Counted from the stretch's first letter, positions 1 through 11,870 are shown. The stretch is 64,000 nt of DNA from Pogonophryne albipinna (GCA_028583405.1 CM053246.1:29134709-29198708), one strand, 5' to 3'. Made by a program: numbers and translations. The notes: generated by a model from the sequence alone, not told the origin.

Positions 1-645
1 TAAATTAGTCTCTCTCCGTTGGTGCGCTGGGCTAATGCTAATAATGCTAATGTGAGCAAATAAAATGGCGGCTTCACAAAACTTTTCGGAGTTTTACGGA
101 GCGTGGTTGCAATTCAGAAATTGGAACCTTTTCCTCTCCAGGAAAGTACCACCTCTCTAGCAGGGACTGAAAAGGGGTGAAAAGATTCCCGAAAAAAAGT
201 TCTAGTTCCAGATCTTTTTGGTGTGAATGCAAAATCCCAGGAACTACCGGAACTATTCCTGGGAAAAGTACTCCGGCTTGAAAGCGCCTAATAAGACATG
301 AAAGAAATACCGAAGTAAAAAAAAGTGCAAAACAAACAGTGCAAGGGATACAATGTTGAAAGTAAAATGCAGAAATAAGTCAACTTTGTACTAGTGTTGC
401 ACGGTGTACCGATACTTGAAAGGTACCGCGATACCCTGCCGTTAAAAACGTTACGATTCCTCCGTTTCATTAGTATCGGTACTTTAAGAATGACGGGGAA
501 AAGTACTCCGGTGAGAAAGCGCCGTTTTAATAAGAGCCGTGTGTATTCAGCGCTCTGCTTCCACTCCCTGCACTGCAGCCGTGCCTGCAGTCCCTCCCCC
601 TCTCTCGTGCACGCGCTGCAATCTTTAAAGGTCGTTTTCTCAAAA
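1..645. repeat. DNA-transposon fragments downstream of ssx2ip
   Basis: This gene-free stretch looks like pieces of DNA transposons. A motif reading roughly GAAAAGTACTCCGG followed by GAAAGCGCC occurs twice, near 263-290 and 497-525. A GTTGCACGGTGTACCGATACT-like start near 395 resembles terminal sequences of common fish hAT elements. Neither piece has a clear matching opposite end in the window, so I call fragments only. The small open frames here are not gene-like. Confidence 0.4.
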
Positions 646-1926
646 TGAGTTTTTTCTCCTACTCTGAGTTCGAAATTTCAACTTCAGTAGCACGTAGATA
701 CACTAAACCTTCCAGTTATATTCCTATCAATATTATGAAGGCTTTCACTGAAGGGTTTGTTCATATATCATTCATAGCCTGAATTATATAACATTTCATA
801 AAAACATGGCGAAAATTGATATTTTAGGGCTGTTGACAGTATTTTCTGATTTATGGAGTGATAAAAAGAGATATCCAATATCCCTTCTGTAAAAGCCTTA
901 GATACTAATATGACTACAAAATGAAACAAGAATTTTGAACCTGGCTTTATCCAAAGTTCAGATTTCGATTCCTGAAATGTGTTAAAATATGTGCATATTT
1001 AATGAGATAATGGTTAATTTGCATATTTAAACATGCTATTTCAGAAAATTTGTAATACAAAAAACACTTGCCTTATTGTAAGTAATGAACTGGAGAAATT
1101 TCTAGCTGATACCTTTAAGTTAAAAAAAATTACCCTATTCACCTGGGGTGTCTCGCCTTAAGGCTACCAATAATTGGCCTGGTAGAGGTGAACCAGTTTT
1201 TTGTATTCCACAGAGACAAATAAATGTAAAACCACAAGAAAATAGTGTTTGAATGATATATAATAAGGACTTTAAGAATATAAGATTGTCGAGATAGAAT
1301 AACTCATCTCACATTAGGATAGTAGGAATTGTTCACATCTGTTCATGTTAGGCCTATCGAAATAAAAACACAAGTTGAATTCAATTGTGAAAATAATTGA
1401 TATTGTCCTATAAGATTCCTGATGTCAATATAATGCATTTAGTTATTTATCTGAAGTTTATCACATTTCTATATCAAACTATAGAAAAATACTTCTTATT
1501 GCGTTCAGTAAAAGAGCAGCATTAACTCTAAATTCTAAAAATGTGTGCCAGGTAATAAGTTAAACATGATAAGAACAAATATGTCAAAGTTGTGGGAGCA
1601 ACATGTAGGTTAGTTAAGCTGCAACAGCAACCATTAACATAGACCAAGCAAATCACAATACAGGGACAAATTATGTTTTGGAAAATAATACTTGTCTCAG
1701 ACTTAGATTCTAGATATAACAGCCAAACAATAAATAAATAAATAAATACATATGTCACAAATGTAAAAAACTACAACATCAAAATAGTCAGAATAGTCAA
1801 AAATCAGTCACACTGAACACTAGCAGCTAACCAGAACTCTTGTTTGGCTACAACCATTAACGGCTATTTTTCAGATATTGTTCCTTTTTACCGTCTTTCT
1901 TCAAGTGTTTGGCCTTACAGTTCAGG
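646..1926. other. AT-rich intergenic DNA, no gene seen
   Basis: About 1.3 kb of AT-rich sequence beyond the 3' end of ssx2ip. I see no exon with supporting splice sites, no RNA gene and no complete mobile element. A short (AAAT)n run lies near 1729-1747. Confidence 0.5.
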
Positions 1927-1932
1927 TTTATT
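1927..1932 (-). terminator. Candidate ssx2ip polyadenylation signal
   Basis: The plus strand reads tttatt, that is AATAAA on the minus strand, about 62 bases downstream of the ssx2ip stop codon. Position and sequence suit a poly(A) signal, but AATAAA is frequent by chance in AT-rich DNA and no transcript evidence is available. Confidence 0.35.
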
Positions 1933-1993
1933 TTTAAAATACCACAAACTAACCACAATCAATGGACATGAACAATATTCAAAGTGTCTGGCT

Positions 1994-4900
1994 TCATATA
2001 GAGCTGGCCTTTTCCTTTGGGAGTAAATGGCTGTACTGGTCTTCACTGTCGTTCCACTGTTTGCACTGAACTGGGATATTTCCATTAAAAGATATTTGTG
2101 ATTCTTCAATGTGCTCAACCTTTCTCTTTGGTTTGGTTGATCTATAAATAAAAACATGTTAGTTAGGGAGACACAGTAGCTGCATTAATGTAGATACATT
2201 ATGCAATAATAATGTACAAATTAAGACAGTGTACCTGTTGTCCGGCATAAGGCAAAGTGTCCGATGCAAGTCGTCTGTTGGTGGGGGTGTGAGTTGGACA
2301 CATCTGGGTATGGGGGAGGTTGCGCCAGACCTGCATTTGATTAGCTTTTCTGGATCCGTCTCTGCACTCGTCTCTGTTTTAGCTGCAAAGATAGGATGAA
2401 CCTTATTAATCACTGTCAGAGAAGTCCCTTATTGATAGTTATTTAAAAAAATAGAAGGAAAAAAATAGAAGTGATTTAGTTGTGGTATAAAGAAATGAAA
2501 TGGGCACATTGTTGAATTGACTGATAAACTATACACTATCCTAAATAATATCTTTAAATTCAGTTTTATAATTAAAATTAACAGTCAACTTGAAAATGCT
2601 AATATCAAATTGGAAAAGGATTAGAAAAGACTGACAAATCCCTCACAAATTGAAAAGGCACTCTTAGATTTTGACATCTGGGGTTTCTTTGAGTCAGCAA
2701 ATGGACTCAAGCTTAAAAACTGGTGTTTGAGCCACAGTGCCCGGTCGTCCTCAAAGTCCTTTCTCTGCAAAGTAAATCAGATACAAATCACTTCAAAGAC
2801 ACATATTACACATAAAAAGGAGCACACAGATATAAACCAGTCATTGTTCACTCTGCTAATTTACAGAGTAAAATGTGCTGTGTTTCCAAAATGTCGGACC
2901 AATTTTTGGGGAAAATATAATGTATTTCATTACCTCATGGCTAAGTCTTATAGCTGCTTCAGTGAAGTTCCTCCTTTCTCTCTCAAATATCTTTCTTTGT
3001 TCCTCAAGGGTCTTCCACTCCTCTCTGAAGCGCTCTTTCTCCTGCAGCATGAAGCAGTCGCTCAGCAGGGAGGCCGTCTCATCGTCACACGGAGAGCTCA
3101 ACTGCTGCTGCAAGAATAAAAACGCACTCTTAGCCAGAATGTATAAACTCACCAGAGATCTTAACGTCTAAAATGTCATGGCAAATGTCAGTTTTACCTG
3201 CAGGAGATGCTGTTGTGTTTGAATTAAGTCTTTGCACTGCTGGATCTCCTGCTTCAGTCTGTCCATCTCGTCCTCATGAGTCTCTCGGGCAACAGCATCA
3301 GAGTTTGTGTTCTCGCCCATCTGAGCTAAAGATGCTAAATAAACAACCCAGGAAATATAATTAAGTTTACATCCGTTTTCTATGTATTGTTTTTAAAGGA
3401 CAGGAAGCAAGGATCTTGACTGTAATGCCATTGTAAAATCCATGTAATTGTGTTGCTTTCATACAAATTCATATTCTTTGGCTTCATTATAAAATGTCAG
3501 CCTGCTTCTATAGCTATGTCAGTTTATCTTAGGTTAAACAAGGTTTCTACAAACACTATCTTTCAGAAGCATCCAAATTATCTGGAATCCTTACATGATA
3601 CAAAGTTAAATTCCTTCATGTATCAGGGTCAAACAGGGTAAGTATGCTGCATGAACACTACCTTGGCTGTCCAATCTTTCAACGTGGCTCTTAAGTCTCC
3701 TCCACTGGAGGCGAATACTGTTGGTCAGCTTTTCCCGGGCTTGATCACAGTATAGCTCTACACTTTCTTTACTGGAATCAAACACTTCCTCTTCCTCCTC
3801 TGCATCAACCTGTAATGTAATGATTTATTATTATTATTATTTAGTTTGCCTTGTTGTTGATGTAGAATAGATATGTTTCAAACACTTGATTTAAAACTAT
3901 TATAAATTAAGAATGTAGAGTCTGCAGTAGGTTTTGTATGGTGTTGTTGTACTGTACCGTGCAATAAGTTATTGAATAACCTATATTCTTTTGTATTTTT
4001 TTTTATATTCAGTGATGTATAAATTATATATTATTATTAGTATTATTATTATGAAAAACAACCTCCTACCTGTTTGCTGGCATCTTGATGTTTGTCCCGT
4101 CTCAGAGCTGTTTTTCTTGAACTCAGAATGGACACCATGTCTTTTTTCATTTGCTGCAACACTTTCTTCAACTCTGCATTTTCCAGTAGCAGCTCCCTTT
4201 GTCTGGTGTCATAGTTGCTCAGCAGAGTCTTATACATCTCCCCCTCATGCCTTGGGAGGACGAAGATAATCATCTGTGTTCATTTGTCTGTTCCAATTTC
4301 ATATACATAACACATCTACAGGGAAAATCACTTAAAACTACCGTGACATTCAGCCACCCTGTTAGAAGCCTTTGGTCCTAAAATAAATCTGTGTCACACA
4401 TTTGTTTCTTCACATTTTTACACATGCAAATATGTCTTTCGAGACAAGGTTAATAGAAAATGTAAAATGACTGGACAACAAAGTCAGTAGAAGAGAACCT
4501 ACTTGGCTTCTGTCTTTACAGTTTTCCAAAGGCTTCTCTTCCCATCAGCTCTTCCAATGCTGTTTAATACATCAATGGCTGGAAGCAAAAAGGGAAAAGA
4601 AAGCTACATTTAAAAGTGCATGTGCATCTTAATCTTGTATATATAAAAATGGTGTTTGATTTTAAAATGTTAAAGGTTGGGGCTGAGCATGTTGTCTCTT
4701 ATACCTTGTTTCTTCTCCTTTTTGTCAGCCAGAAGTTGATTCAAGCGCTCCTTCAGTTTGTTGAATTCTCTCTCCTTCCTTTTCATCTCATGGTTGTACT
4801 GGCTGGCTCGGCTTGCAATTATGTTTTGAAGTTTTTGCACCTGACAGGAGGAAATAAAAACAAATGTTTATCAACCTCAGCCACACAAACCTGCTTTTGA

Positions 4901-6110
4901 ATTCACTCAACATTGTCGAAGGCAGTAAGTCTAATAAAAGTACCTCTTCTTTTTCAGTTTTTAGGCTGTTTTGCAAAGTCTTCACTTTCAGCTGCAGCTG
5001 CCGTTCTCTCTCAAGGAGTCCTGTGTTTTCTCTTTTGGACAGTTCGAGCCGCTCCTATTGTACCAGAACAACATAGACATTTATATAAGAGCAATGTTGA
5101 TAAGAAAATATTGACGTGCTTAGTTTTAGTTAAACATTTGTCTTATCTATATTTGTATTTGGAAAAAATATTTAATTGTACCTTTAGATGGGTGCTGGAT
5201 AGCTGCAAGAAGTCCATATTACTGCTGGTCTTAAGCTGCTCCACCTCCATGTTTTCCAAGGTCCGGAGGCCCCTGTGGTGCAACTGAATCAGGTCATACA
5301 TGCAGTTTAGCACAGGGACGACCTTCATCTCTGAGCTACCGCTCGCCTCCGTCCAAAGTGGTGGGAGGCCAAGAGACGACACCTCCTGTATAAGGGGGAA
5401 TAAAGGAAGAAAAGGATGTGGAGGACAATCAACACGTCAAGTCAAGATCACTGCAGTCATGTTGTACGAGCCTTTAACTACAAGCATATACGTATCAATA
5501 ACTCAAAGAATTTGAGAACTTGATGTTACTTACCTGATTGATGTGAGATAGACATTCCTGCACATTGTGCTCGGTGCAGAAGTCACTGAGCATGTAGTTT
5601 CTGTGCAGTGGCAGCGATGATTGGCTAAACTGTCTCAAGGGAGATGGTCTACATTCAACGGAGCTGCTGCAAATGTCCTTGACTTCTGGAGGAAGAAAAT
5701 AGTCACAGTATGGCTTTCTGCTAATGTAACAAGAAAAGAGAACCCCTTCATACACATAATAACAACTGAGATTATTTTTGCAACAAAAACCAAGAGTAAT
5801 CTTCACCGTTCATGTATGGGTTTTAGTTTAACCTGTTCCCAACTCACTAGATTTGATACACAAGATAGAGAAAGTATAACGTAACCTGTACAATGCTCGT
5901 AATGGCAGAACACTGCAGTACTGTACTTCAGTTAATCTAACTGAAGATGATAACACAGTCACATTACAAAAATAATAGGTCCATTGTGAGACATGTAAAG
6001 GTGATAATAAATACTATGGAGTACAATAGCATTTGTCTTATTTACAGAGTGTCATTCACAGATCTAAAAATATGTCAATATCTATACTCACCCGAGGAGG
6101 ACTCCGGCAT
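1994..6110 (-). CDS. ssx2ip: SSX2IP / ADIP, centriolar-satellite and junction adaptor
   Basis: Thirteen coding exons join in phase to a 580-residue protein (human about 614): 6092-6110, 5534-5685, 5182-5385, 4944-5054, 4705-4840, 4503-4578, 4070-4250, 3662-3809, 3198-3325, 2934-3107, 2647-2764, 2235-2382, 1994-2141. The ATG (6110) follows a 5'-UTR acceptor near 6156 and begins MPESSSEVKD. Family signatures seen: [11 protein letters not shown] near the N terminus, [46 protein letters not shown] and [15 protein letters not shown]. Most of the middle is predicted coiled coil. In other vertebrates the protein binds afadin and alpha-actinin at adherens junctions and organises centriolar satellites and cilia. 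The C-terminal exons diverge most from human, so exon 11's donor (ATTT|GTGAGG) rests on phase agreement. Teleosts may carry a and b copies; I cannot tell which this is. Confidence 0.92.
3838..3975. repeat. ssx2ip intron segment repeated in reverse near 11.8 kb
   Basis: This part of ssx2ip intron 7 resembles the reverse complement of roughly 11740-11870. Shared words in order include TTGTTGTTGATGTAGAATAG, AATTAAGAATGTA, GTCTGCAG and TACTGTACCGTG. It may be a dispersed repeat or an inverted duplication; no terminal repeats were found. Confidence 0.5.
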
Positions 6111-6156
6111 TGTTGCAGTGCAGCCTTCGAGCCACTTATGCAGTCAGTGCTCCTGA

Positions 6157-6952
6157 AATAGACAGTCAGATTAGCAGTGCTCATTCAACACAGTCTGGAT
6201 TACAAAGTAATGGAAGTGAACTAGTAGTGATGACGGGTGGAAACACGCAGCAACCTTAATGAGAGAGTGTAAGCACAGCAGATTCATGCGAGCTAATTCT
6301 TCTATCTATCATAAGCAATGGTGATTGCATAGTGTACTGACAGCCATCCAATGTTTTTAAATCAAAATGTTTCTTTATAGAATGTCTTTGACAAAGCTCA
6401 TTATGATGATGACATCGCCGTATTACACTGTTGTCATTGCAGGAATATTTAACAGGTTACAGCCTTGGACCAGGCTGGCATCTTATCTCAATGCTCTTAT
6501 AGTCAGCTGATCAGACTAATCCCAGACACACACAGTATGTGGAGTTGTCTAGAAACCACACAATAAGAAACATTTTTAATATGATCAATGCCTATGTGCT
6601 CCAGAAATAGACATGTAGCTATCACTCACAATTAGTATTATATATACACTTTACAGTATGACTTGATCCTTTGATATCAAAGGATAGGATACTATCAAAT
6701 AATGAGCAGAAACTAAGTTTAGAAATAACTTGTTTTATGAAGAACATTTTGTAAATGTAATGTTTTATATATTTCATTTTCAAAAAGGCTATGAGTCAGC
6801 TTTATCTCAGGAGATCTACCCTTTGGTTTTAGGTGATATTTAATCAGCATGGCGAGACAGATGGCAAGCCTACAGTCAAAGGGCTTAACAGGCCTATGCT
6901 GCTTAAACTGACTACTCAACAAGTGTTAACCCTTAGATCATTAGTTAAACTT
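6157..6952. other. ssx2ip intron 1, left part
   Basis: Non-coding intron sequence between the start-codon exon and the transposon nest. I see no exon, RNA gene or recognisable repeat here. Confidence 0.5.
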
Positions 6953-7296
6953 ATTTCCAGTATAGAGGGGCGAAGTCCCGCCCATCTACTTCCGACCCAT
7001 GGGACCTTATTTCGGAAAAAATATGTATTGAAGTCAATGGGGAGAGAAAACTTATCTTTCGATCCCGTTTGAATTGTGCCATGAATTACACATATGATGT
7101 TTGTCAATCTTAAAAAATAATTTCCATGTCAAAAAAGTCACAGTTTGTCGTAAAACTGTTGAAATATAAGACTATGAAAAATACGCAACTAGAAAGACTA
7201 CAAATCCCAGAGTCGCGTAAGTGATGTCATAACTGTTTTCCTCCACTAAGAGGTAGCTAAGATCAGCGCTGGCTAAGATAAGATAACTTTAACAAG

Positions 7297-7401
7297 ATGC
7301 CTGTGTGCTTAGTACCAGGTTGTTATCATACCAGCAATGGGTCTTGCTCGTTCTTTCGCTTCCCGTCTGATGAAAGGACCAGGAGTGGCTGGATCAAGTT
7401 A
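7297..7401 (+). pseudogene. THAP-type zinc-finger fragment of a P-like transposase
   Basis: An open stretch starting ATGCCTGTGTGCTTAG reads MPVCLVPGCYHTSNGSCSFF followed by RFPSDERTRSGWIKL, then stops. This matches the start of a THAP DNA-binding domain: an N-terminal CxxxxC-type pair, then an FxRFP block and a W in the first helix. The later Cys/His pair and AVPTIF-like box are absent. It lies inside the TIR element at 6961-10749 and is best read as the first-exon remnant of its transposase, not a host gene. Confidence 0.6.
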
Positions 7402-8380
7402 GCTACCTAGCTAGTAGCTAGCACGTTAGTTAGCATTACAGCCATGTCATTTTTATTAGCCTTAACATGAAGTAACATTAAGTAACCCAACATTTTAAAC
7501 AGTAAGAGTCGTAGTCATATTTCGTGAACCCTTTGAAGAGTACTGTCACACCGGTGTGATCATTCTATAATACACAATTTAAGCCCGGGGGAGAAATGCT
7601 AACGCTACATTAGCATCTGCGATCTTTTCTACTTCACGCTATCTGCACAAATGGTTGACATTGAACATTAAAAAGACCAGGCAGGTCAGAGAGAATCAGA
7701 GGAAGGCAGGCAGCTTTGCATGACATTCTTCTGGACGTGTTTCATTGTGGTGATAGCAGAGGTGGGACCAAGTCATTGTTTTGCAAGTCCGAGTCAAGTC
7801 TCAAGTCTTTGCGCTCAAGTCCAAGTCAAGTCTCAAGTCTTTGCGCTCAAGTCCAAGTCAAGTCTCAAGTCAGGATGGGCAAGTTCAAGTCAAGTCCAAG
7901 TCAAGTCCAAGTCCTAAACTTTGACAAAACGAGTCTTAAACAAGTCATTATGTGCTTTTCACCAAATGTAATGACATTGATCAACAGAATAATACTTAAT
8001 AATCAAACTGCTCTTTATTAGTCACATTAATAATAATTTTATAATCCATTTTCTCTCTGCTGGTAAAGTAACGTGTTTTTTTCTAATTTAAGAGGGATCA
8101 GTAAGGTAAGGCTACTGTGACGGTTTGATTCAGAAGGAGTTTAATGTATAGGATCCCTGATGTTGAGGTGACCAGAATGTTTATTTCCACTATGTACAAC
8201 ATGTTATGAGGGACCCACAATCTATCTCTATGCAAGGGATAATGTGCAGCCAGGTGGTCTCTATGGGGAAGAGAACACCTGAATCTATATCCCTCTGAAG
8301 TTGGTACTTTAAGTATATTTTGATGCTAATACTTTTGTACTTTTACTTGTAACATTTTGAATGCAGGACTTTTTCTTGTA

Positions 8381-9760
8381 CAGGGTTCCTGCAGGTTTCG
8401 CCAACTCAAATTTAAGACTTTTTAACACCTTTTTAAGACCACTTTGAATAGAATTTAAGACCTATTTCACGGCAATAAAGTATGAAGGAAAATTGATATG
8501 AAAGAAGAAATACGTCCCATAATCACTTACAAAGTAAATGTATTCACGTTCAACATAGCCTAAGAACGATGACTGAACATAACAGCATAACAGTACAGAA
8601 CTGTGTTAGCGTGTTAGACAAAAAGTGTGTATGTGTGTGTGTCTGTGTGTGCTTGAGTGTGTGTGTTACGGCTGTGCAATTAATCATATTTTAATCGCAA
8701 TTACGAGTTTGGCCTGCCGCAATTACGAAAACAACATAATCGAAAAAAACGATTATTTTGCTTTGCTAGGTTGTGACAGTGCACTACAACATATTTGATC
8801 TAATTAATTTTTTAGTAATGTATCATTTAATTAATTTTTGTATTGGTTTTTCAGTTGAATTATACGTTCAGGGTAATCAACAGTTAAAAAGATACTGTTC
8901 AAATTATTATTTGTTTTAAAGTTCAATAAATGGATGTTTTCAAAGTCAATGAATAATCGTATTTAATAATCATGATATTAATTATTGACCAACATAATCT
9001 TGATTATTGACATAATCGAGCAGCCCTAGTGTGTGTGTGTTTGTTTGTGTGTGTCTGAGAGAGAGTGACAAGAGCTATATTTAGAGCTCTGCTGCCTTGG
9101 CTACACTATTTCATCGTTGCTGTTGTATGATTGGTGTTTAGCTACGGTATTTAGCGTCTACAGCACCTCCGCTTTTAGGGTTGACGTAGACCCAAACTTC
9201 GCCCGGAGGTCCACCGGTGTTGTTGCGGGAGCTGCTGCACTAGCTAGCGCTCCACTAGCTAACGCTACATTAGCAAAACAAACGCTAATTTCTTTTGCAA
9301 AAGGTGCAGCGGGCTTCAAACACGTTCCCCTCCACTGGTTTCAACCAAGCACTAAATTAGATGTTTTCCAACCAAATACGGTTGAACTGACACTTCCCCA
9401 TATTAATTTGTAAGTAGATTCGAAGATAGGCTACATGAGCTGAAGCTTGGTTGCTAGGTTACTAGCTGGGTGTTCTCCAATAAGGGGCCGGGGGAAAAGT
9501 TAGTGATTACTGGTTCCATGTTGATTTAATTAAATACAAATTGTTGGGGGGAACTGAAAGGCTATTGCCGTACTGGTTACTTTGCAGCCCGGACATTTCC
9601 CCCAAAACACATTTAGACGCTATCGCAACACAGAAGTACCTTTCAAATCCGATAATTTTTAAGACCTTCTAAATCATATTTAAGACCTTTTTAAGGCCTT
9701 AAATTCAGATTATCAAATTTAAGACTTTTTAAGACTTGTTAAGACCCCGCGGGAACCCTG
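8381..9760. mobile_element. Third-layer TIR element (CAGGGTTCC ends)
   Basis: The left end reads CAGGGTTCCTGCAGG and the right end CCGCGGGAACCCTG, inverted copies of one terminal sequence. Subterminal TTTAAGAC/AAGACCTTTTTAA repeats occur on both sides in opposite orientation (8410-8462 and 9655-9745). Clean 8-bp duplications are not visible; only TTGTA is shared by both flanks. A hAT-like origin is inferred from the ends. Confidence 0.6.
8665..9027. mobile_element. Fourth-layer short TIR element within (TG)n
   Basis: The left end, GGCTGTGCAATTAATC with TTTTAATCGC, and the right end, ATAATCGAGCAGCCCTA, are inverted and about 80% alike, as in small fish hAT MITEs. It is flanked by TG repeats on both sides (8622-8664 and 9028-9052), so no target duplication can be read. 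It contains only AT-rich non-coding DNA. Confidence 0.5.
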
Positions 9761-11394
9761 ATTGTAACTTTTTTAATTGTCTGAACTTCTCCCACCTCTG
9801 ACAATAAATCCTGAGTGATTACCAAAAAAAAACCCTGCTCTGAAGGTTATTTTCATTTTACAAATCCTGCACTCAGCTTTGCTTTCTCCAATATCATTGA
9901 AATGCAGCCAGATGCTGCTTCTTTTTTCGGTTTTCGCTCATTTCTTGACTTTTTCCGACGCGCTTGCATTTAAATCCGGCTCCCCGTCTCCCCGTGCAGC
10001 TGGCCTGTACCACTACACATGCTGTGCCCCCCACCCTTCTTTCACATAATGGTATGATCCTAGTGTGTCCTCGCATATGATTGGCCGCATGGTGGCCCAG
10101 CTAAATAAAGACCCGCCCCTGCCTGCAAGGATTCTCAGCAAGAGTAGGAGCGGCTGAAGATTCTGCTCTCCCCGACGGGAGTCTGCTCTTCTAACGGCAG
10201 CTCGCGATCGGCGTGTTGGAGACCTCTGAATTAAAGTATCAAGTCACCTCAAGTCAGAAGGCTCAAGTCCAAGTCAAGTCCCGAGTCATTGGTGTTCAAG
10301 TCCAAGTCGAGTCGCAAGTGTTTTGTGATTTTGTCAAGTCGAGTCTCAAGTCATCAAATGTGTGACTCGAGTCTGACTCGAGTCCAAGTCATGTGACTCG
10401 AGTCCACACCTCTGGGTGATAGTGAGGGTAGTCAATCCTTTTGTTGACAAGACAGTAGTACTAGTGACGGCCATCTTGGTGACGTCACGTGTGTTGTTCT
10501 GCTAGGCCGGAGATGTAGTTCATTCAGCGTTTCACACAAACAAATGTGTTACTTCACAGTTTTACGACACATTTTTTTTTGACTTGCAAAATTATCTTTT
10601 AAATTGACAAACATCATATGTGTAATTCGTGGCACAATTCAATCGAAAGATAATCTTTCTCTCTCCATTGACTTCAATACATAATTTTTTTCCGAAATAA
10701 GGTCCCATGGAGGTCCACCGGAAGGGGAGGGACTTCGCCACTCTATAACATTTCCAAAGGTTTGTGGTCCTTATGGGCCATGTATGATGTGCTTTTATTT
10801 GTATGTGCATTTTAGACGATAATGGCACTTTGTAAAGTTGCACACAACAGTTCACTTGCATTCTCTTTTGGTACACAATATAAAACAAGAACCATGTTTT
10901 TAGTTGAGTACTGTAGATGAGTTGAGGAGTACAGTGTGCAGATGCTGGTTTGTAGTCTGGCAGACAAGGCTGTAAAAACACTCATCAGAGAGAATAAACT
11001 AAGTCATCCTACCTTACTTTTAACAGTTAAGTTTGCAAATACTATTTTTGTCACATTATTTAAGTAAAATATTTCCTGGAAGCTAAAAACAAAACCCAGG
11101 AATAGCCTTGTAAGTAAGTCTGTTTTGTTAATGTCATTAATGACAATGTGTAACCTTAATGCATGATCAGCACACCGTTCACTCAACAGATTATGTTTTG
11201 GTTTAAATCAAAATAAAGCAAAACAAACATTAAGCTGTTCATTCATAGTACACAGCAGTCGGTCAACGTTAACTACCATCTGAGTGACCCGAAAACAACT
11301 TGACATTGAAACCAAGTCTCAGCGAAACAAGCTGACTAGTTTCAAAATGTTAATAAAAAGAGAATACAAAAATGTGTCGATTACATACTTAACG

Positions 11395-11500
11395 TTGCCG
11401 TTGTAAGCGTTCCCCCCAAATGTCTGCTCCTAGCTTCCCGATCCAGCAGCTCCTGAAGCCATGTCGGTCCGAATGACAGTCCACTCCAGTGCACGCACAC
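11395..11500 (-). other. ssx2ip: Probable ssx2ip 5'-UTR first exon
   Basis: A moderately GC-rich island about 5.3 kb upstream of the start codon ends at a possible donor, AAC|GTTAAGT, at 11395. It lies directly below CCAAT and X-box motifs in the correct orientation. I infer it is the non-coding first exon; the upstream edge is a guess and no open frame supports it. Confidence 0.4.
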
Positions 11501-11509
11501 CAAACAGCA

Positions 11510-11566
11510 CGCTAATTGGCTGGTTCGTTGTCTAGCAACGGTACACGGCTAAATATGATTGGCTCT
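11510..11566 (-). promoter_or_regulatory. Candidate ssx2ip promoter: CCAAT boxes and RFX X-box
   Basis: Two ATTGG motifs (near 11514 and 11560) are CCAAT boxes on the minus strand. Between them, 11527-11539 reads GTTGTCTAGCAAC, a near match to the RFX X-box GTNRCC-N-RGYAAC with one mismatch. RFX sites mark promoters of cilia and centriole genes, which fits the known role of SSX2IP. No TATA box is seen. Confidence 0.5.
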
Positions 11567-11739
11567 TGGCTGTATAAGGTATTTCAAGTGTTTTGAAGTG
11601 CAATTCTTTTTTTATTAACCGTTTTAATGATGACTTAAGCTTAGTATTAAAACAGTCGAATAAACACAATTATGACCTTGGGTAACTTTAATGCAATTTT
11701 AACAATGAATATAAAAAACAATACAATAAAATTGCTTAT

Positions 11740-11870
11740 TACACGGTACAGTAAGAACACCCTAGCTTCTGCAGACTGTACATTCTTAATTGACAAAAGT
11801 AATACATTAAGGATTTAAATAATAATCTACTAACCTATTCTACATCAACAACAACAAGACTGAATCAAAT
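11740..11870. repeat. Inverted match to ssx2ip intron 7
   Basis: The reverse complement of this stretch matches about 3838-3975 over several long words (TTGTTGATGTAGAATAG, AATTAAGAATGTA, GTCTGCAG, TACTGTACCGTG). It abuts the duplicated cyclase exon segment that starts near 11890. Confidence 0.5.

Larger units (their letters stand above)
7757..10414. mobile_element. hAT-type non-autonomous element with CAAGTC-rich ends
   Basis: The ends are CAGAGGTGGGACC at 7757 and GTCCACACCTCTG finishing at 10414. Perfect 8-bp duplications ggtgatag flank it at 7749-7756 and 10415-10422, the hAT hallmark. Both ends are packed with irregular CAAGTC/AAGTCCAAGTC repeats (about 7780-7915 and 10235-10400). No transposase exon is recognised. 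It is inserted into the P-like element and itself contains further insertions (8381-9760 and 8665-9027). Confidence 0.85.
6961..10749. mobile_element. P-element-like TIR transposon, outer layer of nest
   Basis: Two inverted copies of about 190 bp bound this element: 6961-7150, starting TATAGAGGGGCGAAGTCCC, and about 10555-10749, ending GGGACTTCGCCACTCTATAAC. Flanks read atttccag (6953-6960) and atttccaa (10750-10757), an 8-bp target duplication with one mismatch. Without the hAT inserted inside it, the element is about 1.1 kb. It carries a short THAP-type finger fragment at about 7297-7401, which with the 8-bp duplication suggests a P superfamily origin. It is non-autonomous, with no transposase core visible. 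It lies in ssx2ip intron 1. Confidence 0.7.

Noticed and set aside
7780..7915. CRISPR-like array of CAAGTC repeats
   Set aside because: Units are about 6 bases, degenerate and without spacers, in a vertebrate transposon end.
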